Assembly (NCBI GenBank): GCA_025345505.1
Contig: JANVCC010000174.1
Location: 1,400,489-1,464,488 of the forward strand
Source: Todiramphus chloris collaris
Lineage: Eukaryota; Chordata; Aves; Coraciiformes; Alcedinidae
Reading direction: 5' to 3'
DNA length: 64,000 nucleotides
Numbering within the stretch: the stretch's first letter is position 1; each line of letters starts with the position of its first letter. The notes under the pieces are model-generated. The model was given only the letters and a program-made list of their open reading frames with translations. It did not search any database and had not been told where the DNA came from. The translations under genes and the position numbers were made by a program. Below are positions 40,287 through 52,200 of the stretch, piece after piece.

Positions 40287-43200
40287 CTTGGGGGAGGGGA
40301 AGAGGGGAAGAAAAGGAGAGAAAGGGGCTTTTAGTAAAAACACTGAGAGGATACCCTTAGAGAGAATGGTATGTGCACTGGGGAAGTCATGTATAGCAGG
40401 ACTGAAACTGCAAGTCTCCTTTGCCATTTATGGCAAAACCAAAAAAGCAAAACCAAAAGGCCACTTCACTCCTTCAGCCAGAATCTCAAAGTGCTCTTAC
40501 AAGCACCCAGGAATCGAGCCTGTGCACAAGGAAAATAGCACAGCTGGGCCATCTGAAGTACTAAAATGATCTGGTTTGGCCAATCTCACAGAGCGAGCTA
40601 GCACTCAGGAACTCTGCCTGCAGAAAGATATGGGTGTCCCCTTATAAAACAATCACTAATTAATTGGTAAAGAAAATTCCCACAGGATTAAGAAGTGAGA
40701 CACACCAGGTCCTTGTGCCTGAGCCAAGGAATTTCAGCACCTGGCTCTCTCCTCCTCTGTGATACGCAGCTATTGCATTCTGGCTCATCACCATCCAGAG
40801 CCTATCTCCCAGTCCCAGCAGGCACTTTACATGTTCGGGCCGGGTCCTGGCTGTTGCAAACTGGTTCAGTTTCTCAGACTTGAATGGAGTCATACCAGCT
40901 CACACCAGGTGCAGAAGCTGGCTGCTCTTCCTCGAGTCCCATTCAGGTGGGCTTTGAGGATTTGATAGTGGCAGCCCAACAGGAGAATCCAAGTACCAAA
41001 CAGGACAAATATAAGTGCAGTGGGGAGCACTGGTGCCCTCAGAAAGTCATCCATCATGAAGAGCAAAGTAAAAAAGCATGTCTGATCTAGTACTCCCCAC
41101 GCATCCTTGCTGGTATCTGTGAAAAGAGGCAGTATGGAGAGGTATCTGATCATGCTCTGAAAAGGATGCTGTGTGGCAGGAAGTCCTCACGCTCCTCAGG
41201 TGAGCTTGCAAGTGTCACAGACAAGAGCAGAGCAGAGCTGGCTGCTCTCCTACAGTGAGTGCTCAAACACAGCAGATTACATTTTCTTAGACTGAACTAG
41301 GAGCAGTAGCTGCTATCTCAGACCTCTTCCTGCTGCCACCACCAGCCATTGAAGGGCTCTGCCGATTGAACCTCCATCTCCTGTGAGTGCAATGTCTGTA
41401 TTATTCAACCAGTATCGTAAATGCAATCAACAAATTCAATCTGGAGACTTTTTCAGCTCCTTTGTTGCTGCTGCCTCCTCACTGCAGAAGCATTTGCCTT
41501 TTTGTTAAAAAAAACCAAGAAGTTTTCTTTTTTTCCACAAAGCACTTATACCCCAGCTGCAACTGTCTCGTTGCTGAAGAGGTGTCACTAAGTAACGTTC
41601 TCTCCCCAGCAGTGATACTGGTATGACCCAATTTAACAGATGATAATTTAGTGTGTGTCCTCGATCCTCCAAAGCTTTCTCCTGTGACTTCTGGGAGGTG
41701 TAGAGAGAATTTAAAAGGATATTAAAGACAATATACTTTTCAGATTCTGAAAAGCCCACTTGCTGAGATCCAGAACATGTCTAGTCCAGTCCAGACTGAT
41801 CTTGGAAGTCCATCTCTTAGGAAACAGATTACTTGAGAAGACTTAGTTACATGTAGGAGGCAAGGGAGTCATATCAGAGTGAGAGGATCAATAGTGAAAA
41901 GCTAGATAAACTCTTAATTAATGTACTTGAAAAAAAGTATCTCCTCAAGAACTGAGATCTGATCCCTGTTCTTATGGCTGTCCCACAGGCTGGGATTTAC
42001 ATCACCTCACTTCAGACATCTACATTTTAGGACGTCTACACCTGAGCTAGCTCATTGAGAGAAACAGGCTCTGCTGAAATGTGATTCTTTTCACCCTGGT
42101 TATGCCCTACCCATGAACTAGCCAGCTGAACTGTATCCAGGAGAGACTCTCTCTGTGACAATGCAGGTGCAGACACAGCCAATACCCCAGACTAGGTGAG
42201 AGGAGACGGCAGAGAATTCCTCTATCGCAACCAAAAAGGAAAAATCTTATTAATTAACCAAAGTACTCTCTGATTTAAGGCAAGTTTGAAAAGCAAAGTG
42301 ATATACAAAGTGATAGTGGAGTGCAAAGTGGTATTATTAAAATAGCAATAACAGGATATAGAGCTAGTTCCTGTTGGAAATGCCTTTCCTCTCCATGATT
42401 GAGAGAATCCCAGAAAGCAGCCCTCTCCCCACATTACAGTCTGCTCACGTATTCCCCCCGTACCGGTTCAGGAGCAGTCCTTTTAATGAGTAGATCTCAG
42501 ATTTCAACTCATTAATATTCTGCGACTCCAGGATCCAGTTGGTGGAAGTTGTGGCCTAGAACACAAAAAAAGAAGACCTAAAGATGAAAGTAGGAACTAG
42601 GTGACAAATGTCACTTTTTTTGGTCTGTTCTCCTCCCTCTCCTCCACTGTGGGAATCATGAGCTGTGGGGGTAACATACATAAGCTCTCTCATTAAAAAT
42701 CTCTCAGATCTGAGCAAAACAACTTGCACAATAAAGAAGGACCTGAATGGATCCCCATGATGATCAGAAATAATAATTGTCTCAAGGTACTAAGACTATT
42801 CAAATATTTGCTTTCCATTTGGGGGACTAATTAATCTTGTCTCCAACATACCATGCACAACCATCACTGAAGCATCTCAAGGGGACCTTTCTTTTTCGAT
42901 TAGGAGGAGGCCAGCACTTGTGAGAATTCAGACAAATCTAGGTCTGATTTGGGTGTTTTCCACCGACATACCAGAGAACAGCACGCAAAGAGCTAAACTA
43001 AATCATGTGACACTGACCTAATGAATGATTTCTAGAGAAGGACTAGAAGTAGGATCCTGAAAGGCAGAGAGAGCTGCACTGAATCAGGTCCTTTACTCTT
43101 TCCTGTGACTGCACTTAGCTGAGGCAACAGATTCAAATATTATATATTGACAACTATTTTAAAACCATTTGTTCATTTCTCCTAAATCATGAAATAAAGA

Positions 43201-46200
43201 ATCGATTATCTGCACTCTGCGGTCTTTAGAGGTGGGCTGATAAATCAGTGCTTGAAAGTCGCAAAAATTTTCCCTACTAGACCTGAAGAATTAGAGCTCT
43301 GCTTGAGCTACCAGTTTGTATCTCCAGGCAGCAGCTGGACTAGGCACGGGTACTTGGATATTTCAAGGCAATAAATGCAATTTGGTGGGGAAAGATGGTA
43401 AGTAACTCATGGAAGCCTGGTACAGCTGCTGTCAGCACTGCATCAGAATTGCTATGGGACATCAGACAGAAATTAGAGTAAGGTAGCAACTGAGGAGAAC
43501 ATGCTGCAGATAACACTTCTGGCAATCTTTCTTTCAGTCCTTTTGAGAACTTGAGAAATGGGAGGAACATTCTGGAAACCAGATCATGACCTTCGGTTAT
43601 GCTGTCCTATCCCTCTAGCAACTCCTGCAAGCGCTGGGCTGAGTATGGCACCAAAGAACAGTCATGTCCAGCACTTCCCACAGCAGGCCATCAGAAATGA
43701 ACCCACTTGTGAGCATCGCTCCAGAGATACTCCTAATAAATCCCCTGATAAAGGAAGCCAGGACTGTAATAACACAAAACTCCTCCTCAGCAGTTCCTAC
43801 TAGCTGTAGCCAGAACTTCTTGTTCCTACTTAAACGGACTTCAGCTAGTGCTGAGTAACCCTGAACACCTTCACAGCCAGAGCTCCTCACAGTGACTTCT
43901 GGGCTCTGAACCCACAGAACTGGGAGAGGCTCAGTCTGTAGTAGCTCTGACATGCGTTCCCTTGGGACTCACACTCCCAGCCCTCAGACAGCAAGAATCC
44001 AGGAGCCACTGTTCTGGCTTTCCAAGACCTTGAAAGCTACAGAAGCACATTAACAAGGGAGTGATTTCCACTCACTGGCCTGCAAAGGACTCAAATTTCC
44101 AAAACACATATGGTGCCAGATGCCTCGGATTTAGAAATAAAATCTGACATCTGGGGCTTTTTAGCCAGTCTCTTTAAAAACAGTTGTAGAAAATTCAAGC
44201 CTTGAATTTTTATGTACGTTTTTTAATTACTTAAAGTCCCTCTTTTTAATTTTTTACAGCATGCCAGTAGGAGTTTGAAAAGCAGATATAAAAACTTACA
44301 TTACAGCTGAGAAAACACAGCTTTTATTCTTTGGTTTGTGGGGTTGCCCAAGTTTTTCTTTGTACACATGAGGTTTAGATATCATAACAATGTGTGCTAC
44401 CATTTCAGTGCAGGGGGTAGGGAGGGGGAAGGAAAAACTTCTTCAAGACTCTCTAAACCACCAAGACTCTTATGCCCTTTTTCCTTCTTAAAGCTTAACA
44501 TGTGGTCTTAATCTTAACACTTAAGACCTGAAAACAGTTTTCCAATTTCCGGACTGGCTCCAGGCCACTGACAGGCCACAGTTCCCAAGGAAAATTGAAG
44601 CAGAGTGTTGTGACCATGAACTGGCTTTCATGGTTGGGTTTACAGCTGTGCCACTGAGGGATTCCTACTGTACAGCGTGCACAGCCCACAGTCAGCTGTG
44701 GCCCACCAGTTACACACCATCAAAGGGTTTGTATGAGATGGAAGTGTAGGTAAGGGGGGAAAGACAGCTGTTCATGCTATAGGTAAAAACTGTAAGCACT
44801 AAGGGATTTCAGAGTAAAAAGAAAAGTTTCTCCCTGTACAGAGAATACTGTAAGATGACTGAGCCCTGAATAAGCACAAGGTTGTGAGCGAATGGAAGAT
44901 TTCCACATGACTGGTTGAAATCCATCCCACTTCACATGCAACCAGTACTTAGTGGCTGACAGAATGCTTAGGCCAATGGTTGCAATGTACTTCAGAGATG
45001 AAGAGCACTAATTCTTACTGCCAGAAGAAAAATTCATTTTGGTTGAAAGTGGTTACTTGTAGGTACACGTGTAACACAAACTAGTTAGAACTATGGTCTT
45101 CTTGCCAGGGTCACGTGTGAAGGGGAACGGGCCACTGCGTGTCACTAACGGGGTTGTGATGGGGCCACCCCTTACACTGAGGTGACCAAAACCGATGAAA
45201 GAAGAAATCAGTAAGAATGTTTGGCCACTACCTGGCCTGGATCTGAACAAATGACATAAATACAGTACTTCAAGTGTGTGCTTGGCTGAACAGGACAAAG
45301 TCACTGTTTTGACAATTTACAAGGGTACAGGAGAAATATAAACATGCAAAATTACATATTACACACAAATAAAACCTCTGCACATCTGGCCTCTACCTCT
45401 TTTGGTCAGTGGACTAACAGCCCAATTGTTTCATCTCAAATGAAATGCAAAATACACAGAGCTGAGAGCAGGTCTGAAGCCTCAGACACACAGGCTGCAT
45501 ACAAAGCTACATAGCAAAGCCCTCTCAGAAGTTATATTTCATTTGAGTAACCAATTAATGTCCAGTGCTTTAAACAGACTGCCTATGGAGAAGTCAGATG
45601 CAGAGAAACTGTCTGAGGATATGACAGAGCTGAAGGCTGGATTGTGAATCTAATAAAGTGCTATCCATGTTCCCACAAAAGGAGTCCTGCATGTTCCAGA
45701 CAAGATGGTGATGTTCTGAAGGTGAAGAGTTGGAAGTGGATACCTTAGAAGCAGCCAGTTCTTGGGTGAGCTCCTGGATTTTCTGTTGTTGCTGGATTAG
45801 CAGTTCCTGGACAGCTGCTAAAGTTGTCTGTAACTGAGTCACTGCAAGGGAAAAAGCAGGAGAGTGTTAAACTGAGATACACGCACATCTACGCACTCAC
45901 ACACGTCCTTCCTGCTGTCTAGCTACAAAGATGCCTCTATTCCTACTATATTTAATTTATCTACGCCCGCCTGCTCACTTTAATCCATATGATTTATCTG
46001 CACTACGGGTAATCTACCTGCACTGCATCTAACCTCCAGTATTTCTAGTTTATCTTTCCATTGTATAGATGTCTATAGCCCACAGTATATCCGTCCAAAA
46101 CCTCTCCCTTCTAATTATATTGGTTTATGATTTGTACATCTCCCTGAACTTATACAATGTTTGTATCATTTATCTATCTTGGGCCTCACGCAGGCAAACA

Positions 46201-49200
46201 CTGGGGCTGGCTCCAACCAGGGAAGATGCTGGTTTTAGGATTGACCTTCGGGTATCAGGAGAAATGAAAGATGCTTTTCTTCTCACCCTCCACTAAAAAG
46301 TGTAATTAGCATCCTCCCACTCTCAACCTACCAGCTCCTTCAACTCCAACATCTCTAAGAAACCTACTGCTGAAAATTATACTTTTTTCCATCCCACCAA
46401 CTGAATATACTTTGCACTTTTCCCCTTTTATTTCAAGAGAACACCCTGTATTCTCCTCCTACACCCCAGCAAACACTAAAGAACTTCTGCTGGACTCCAG
46501 CTCCAGTTGTAGAAGAACTTTTTCTACTTTGGTACTATATCCAAAGCTTCCAGGCAGTAAACAAGCTGATGAAATAAAATAAAATTAAAAACTCTATTGG
46601 TGTGACAGGTAGCAGCTAATCCAGACCATCATTAGGGCATCGGGTAATGAACAGACACCCTATAGAGTCAATAACAGAGAAGGTGGCCAAGGTCTGGGAG
46701 GCACAGTAATTACAGACTCTTCTGACCCTTCCTCGGATTTTCAGATGGAAGGTGGGGGGAAAACACCAAGAAAAAGCCCCTGAAAACATCAGAGAAGCAG
46801 AAATTAAAAATGAACTTTACAGCCCTCCGAAAGGCTGTCATTTTATTCCCCTTATTAATATTCTGAGGTTGGGAGCCTTTCCGTAAAAACATAATTAATT
46901 GAGGCCGCGCCGACAGTAAACAAGCAATTTCAAATTAAACCGAAATGACGGCGGCTTCATTTGCAAATGTGAACAGATTCTCAGAGCAGATAAATGAAGT
47001 CACCACATAAAGTGGAGACGGAGGGAAAGAAAAGGGTGGGAGTCTTGGCAGAATGGAGGATACAGGGAGAAAGGCTTTGAGGGGTGAATTGATGGAGTCA
47101 TTAATCTTTACCTGTCTGTGTCACACTGCCACTCATCTCAGAAATGTTGGACTCGATCCTCTGAAGTTGTTTCCTGTCTTCTTTGCCTCCCATGATGAGA
47201 GGAAGCAGGTATTTCTGCATGGAGTACAGAAACTTTTTTAGGAAATAGGGATATTCACAGCAGTCTTTCTGATCCACCTGAAACATCCTCAAAGCCCACC
47301 ACCCAAACACCAGCCTTTATCACAGAGGCAGTGATCAGTTATCTACACACCTGGCTGCCAAAAGAAATTCCCTCTACAGTAGGTGTTAAAAGAAGTTGCA
47401 GAAGAGAAGATATGAGTTCTGTGGTTATGTTTTTGGGGGTGCTTAACAACAGTTCCAAACTATATTTAAGGCTTCCTGGGACAGTTCTCAGTGCAGAGAA
47501 AACATCCATCACGTAAAAAGCACAGTTTCAGATCTTACGCTCTTGAATGTGAACACACAGATGTGCCACAACATCTGAGCTACATCCACAAGGTAAGAAA
47601 TGCAGAAGTGGGAAGAAGAGGAGAAAGGAAAGGCCAGAGGAAGCACAAGCAGGGATGCCTCACCAACTTGGAACCAACACAATCATTTGGACACAAGCAG
47701 CATAACATCCTTTTCTCAGAGTACAGTGTATGAGCAGTGAGGGAGACACTACCTTGTAGAGCTGGTGGAATCCAAAGGCAATTCCTGTCATTATGATAGC
47801 CAAAGCACCATAATCTCGCCATCTGGAGCTAGGTGGACCTAAAGGCCAAAATCAAGAAATAACCATGCTTAGAACTGCAGGTGACAAACATTTTCATACA
47901 CCCGTTTTATCGGAGAAAACAGCAACGAATAACGCCTGTTCTGCTCATTTCTTAGCAGGCAGAGATTGGCTGAGCAGGGGGCATTAAGATGGTCATAGCC
48001 CCTAGGGTACAGTGTGCAGGCTTTTGGCCCTAGGGCACCGAGACATCTGTCCAGACCTCTGGCATTGCCACTGTCCTTGCCCAAAGCATCAAGGGGAGAC
48101 AACTCACAGTAGCCATTTCACAAGTTCCATCCAGCTGTTCTGCCCTGCTCTCTTCTTGCAGAAGGCACTCTGAACCCAGATAACTGTCTGGGGTGTTAGT
48201 ACCAGCTAAGGTTAACTCATTACTTGAATGCCACTTGTTCTGCTCTGTCATAATTCCTGAAAACGGGGACAGATCCAGAGACCCAGAAGAGTGCAGGAAA
48301 AAAGAATGAAGGAAGTGTTTTGAGAAGGAAGAGAAATCTATCAGGGCGATAAATGGGTTTATGAACACTGTGTCAGCAATTACAGACCATTTCAACAAGG
48401 AAGGATCCAGTGTCTTTCAAGCCTGAATTATGAGTAGGGACCAAAGCAGACATAAACAGCAGAGAGAAAATATGCAACTAAATATCTAGAGGGAGGTAAA
48501 ATAGTAGATAAAAGCTTGAAATATTTCACACACGATTCTGCACAGAAGCTTAGAGACTCCACAGAGCAAAGCAAAGATGTGGTATACTCTGCTCCTTCAA
48601 GCAGAATCAGAAGATACCTGTAGTTTTCCACCAGCTTTATCCTTCCACCTCCCTCGCAGTTCCCTTAACGAATCTGGTACTGCCCCCGGTTTTCTTTAAT
48701 AATAAAGAGGATGCAGAGTGATCTTTCCTGAAGTTCAGTGGCAGGATGTGGGCAGAACTGATGAGGTGGAGGCCGGTGTACAGTCTCCAAACAGACAGAT
48801 CCAAATCTACGTGTGACCTACAGAGTCTCAGAAATGCATTCTGTTCTCTTTCAAAGGGAGACTTGACTGGCCAAAATGGCTGGAAACTTGTGTTCTTTCT
48901 GCTTTGCTCACCTATTGCCATTTCTCCTGCTGCTGAGATCTTCTACAGGCATTTCACTGCAAGAGTTACTCCTAATCCCAGCCCTCAGGCTCTACAGACA
49001 GGCACTGACTCTCGAATCTGGGCACTCACACCTCCTTGCTGTGTTTTAGGACACAGCTCCTCAAATTATCCACTGGCTAGAAATCAGAACAAATTAAAGC
49101 AGTTCTGTCAGAATTGGTGAATAGTGTCACCAGCAGTATTTTGGGTTGCTGCAATTGCAGTTTTGGAGCTTAGGCACATGATCAAATTATCATAACTTTT

Positions 49201-52200
49201 TAACTTAATGAGTTAACACACATCAGCTAAGCTGCAGTAACTGGCTGTGTACATGTCAGGATTTAAAATGATCTCCAGCTAATCTTGCTGCAAACCCCAC
49301 TCATCCATCCCACTTTTTTCCTCTCCTTACTCTGCTCCCGCTGTCATTTCTGGTATCCGAAGTCTCTTGGTTGTCCAGTTCCTTGCCCTGAACTGACTAA
49401 AAATACCCTTTTATGACAACGCAACTCAGCCCAGGCAGCACTGCCTGGTGTAAAGGGTTAATTCATCTCGGAGGGTCTGTGGGTGCAGGTGCCCTGGCCA
49501 GGGCAGTCCTTGCCTGACTGTGATCTACCTCCCAGCTGTGGTCACCCCTGAGCAGAAAGGGGACACACCTGTAGGACCCTGTCCCTCTGCCCCTTCACCT
49601 CACTCATCTCTCCCCCCACTCTGGGAATGCTTTAGCTAAGAACATTTTATTGCCCCCTGGTTTTCATTATTAATGAAAAGGGACCAGAATGATCTTTCCT
49701 AAAGTTCAGAGAGTCTATAAAGACAAGAAGCTGAAATGCCATTTTACTCGTTTTAGAGATGTGTGAAATAATTCTGTCTTGTGGCAAAAAAAAAAGTGAG
49801 GGGGGTGGAGAGGAACAGCGAGGGAGGGAGGGACGCAGTAAAGGCTCCGCATTGACCACGTCAACTTTACAATGCTATGAAGAATGTCACAGCTCTGCCT
49901 AAAACCCACATTCAATCTTCCTTTTTCTCTAGTCTGAAACGTGGGGTGGAGGGAGGGTTAGAAGTTTCTCAGTCGCAACCTCAGTGCTCACAATGCCTTC
50001 TTTGTGTATCCTCAATTTCCCTAGTTGTAAAATTGGAGTAAAATGCAGAGGAAGTGAAAAAGCACTAACAGACCAGTTACTCTTCAGTCTAGGCACTGGG
50101 GAAGTAACAGACCATTCTACATTAAGAGACCCTCAACAGGCAAATGGAAACAACACAGACATTTTCTCCAGCTCTAAGTCTGTTTTCTCTGCAAGTACAT
50201 TTAAATTTCACAGCAGTAACGGTAAATTGCACTTCCAGAGTAAACACTTACTATTTTTAAGAACCCCATTCATCTCAGAATCAACTTTCCTGACATCAGT
50301 TACTTAGGCCTTGTGCATCCAGTAAGGTCAGCCTCACTAGTATCCACGTTTAAGGCCACAGAAACTGAGGCTGGAAGAGGTGATTTTCCAAGAGCAAACA
50401 GTGAGCCCATGGAAGAGAGCTGGGGAAAAAAGAGTTTGGACTCTAGTTACCATTTTTAATTGTAACAGAAAACAGGCTGTATTCTACTGCCTCCCACATA
50501 CTGAAGACACAGGGGTGGGAGAAGAAGATCCAAATGGCAGGAAAACAGTTTCTGGAGCTGATATTTAAGCAGGTGTAAAATCTGCACCAAACCCCATAAA
50601 GGGAGGCCGTAAATACCGTGGGGAAGGACACAGACAATATCTGGGTGCTAAGCGTGTGGCTTTGCACACCTTGCTCAGCAACTCCCTTGAGTTTGCTTGT
50701 AATTACAGGGGTTAGAAAGGTAACAAAAAATACAAACCAAATTAATCATTTAAATATTTAAAGTCAGATTTTTGTCCTCATTGCTGGATTAGTGTATTTC
50801 ATAACGCCAGCAGCAGACAGCCCTGGTTTTTTACTGGGGGTTCATTTTAGAGCATGTTTAAACTAGTCAGATTGAGTGATGCTTCCAGCAACTAATCGCA
50901 TGTCAAATAAAAGATATTTTATGTAATAAATTACTGCTACAAGTAATTCAAATGTCATTTATCAGTTTTATTATCAGTCAGGCAAAGTCTTGTTTCTCTA
51001 TATTAATCAAATTCAAGCTTTTTTTAAGCTTTTTTTTTTTAAAGCAGTTTTGACACCTCTTGGCAAAAGTACAAACTGGAGGGAAGGAATTACTCCCCCA
51101 GAACAGGAGGAAGAAATAGCAGAGATGGTATTGAGCTAAAATACAGTGTCTAGAAACTTTGTTTAATCCTTGCCTCTTCCTACCAGAAGTTATTATTGTT
51201 CCTCTCAAACCAAAGCGAGGAGGAGCTGGGCATACAAGAATTATGCTACTCTGAAGACTTACAAACAAGCTTCTTTCTTATTCTAGAAGAGTTAACAAGA
51301 AAGTACTTCCATAGGTAACGGCTATCTCCAACAAAACATTAGGACATTAAGGAATACCTACACTGGCAGTTCAATTTGTACAAAAGGAAGTATTTAAGTG
51401 GTATGAATTATTTCCTGCAACTTTAAAATTTATAACAGACTGAGTTGACAAACAGCAGAAGATCAAACACGTTAAATCAAAAGGTGCGCATAGGATTTAT
51501 TGCTCTGACTCACAGGAGTGGACATCTTACTCTGGAGCTGCTGGCAAGATCACCAACTCGTCTGTTTGTTCCATTCCTCCAGAATAAACTCCAGAGATGG
51601 TTCTGAAGCCACCCCAAGCTTCTGTATTCACAACCCACAGTTTTAATGTAATTTTTAATCATGAAGCAGCAGCACCTTGTGATGAATGGGGACAGAGAGA
51701 AATTAGTTTTCTTAAGACACTAGCCACTGCTGTTCAGCAGAGTACCCTCCTTTCTGCTCTGCGGGGGGTAATTCTTTCTCTCTAGTTTTGTGATTTTGTG
51801 TAGAAGTGTCAAAACTACTTGGAAAAAAACCCTTAAAAAGAACCAAAAATATCAAACACAAATGGTTCACAGTCTTCAGACCTAAACACCAGCAGATCAG
51901 ATACTACTTCACAGGAAACTCAGATGTCTTCTTTGGGGAAGGCAAATACAGCTCGTGATCTTTTCCAAAACAAGCTCTTCTAATATGAGTTGTTCCCATC
52001 AATAAGTCAACTTACAGATCCAACAGCCTACCTATCTCAGATTTACTTTTGAAGTTCAAGCCTTGAAGCATTCCAACACTAGTGTCATGAATACGCTGTA
52101 CAAAGATAAGCATAACAGATAGAAGAAGTAGTATCTGTCTTTCTCTGTACATGACAACCCCTGACAAATCTGTGCAAGATAAAGTGACTTGGTAAACCAT

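Noticed and set aside
42457..42464. Unusual donor GTACGG as a sign of a pseudogene
   Set aside because: All six PEX14 exons are intact and in phase with normal neighbours; GTACGG keeps GT and is tolerated.
45594..45743. C-terminal extension of the PEX14 coiled-coil exon
   Set aside because: The frame stays open past the donor by chance; splicing at 45744 restores the expected ATTSTNW continuation.
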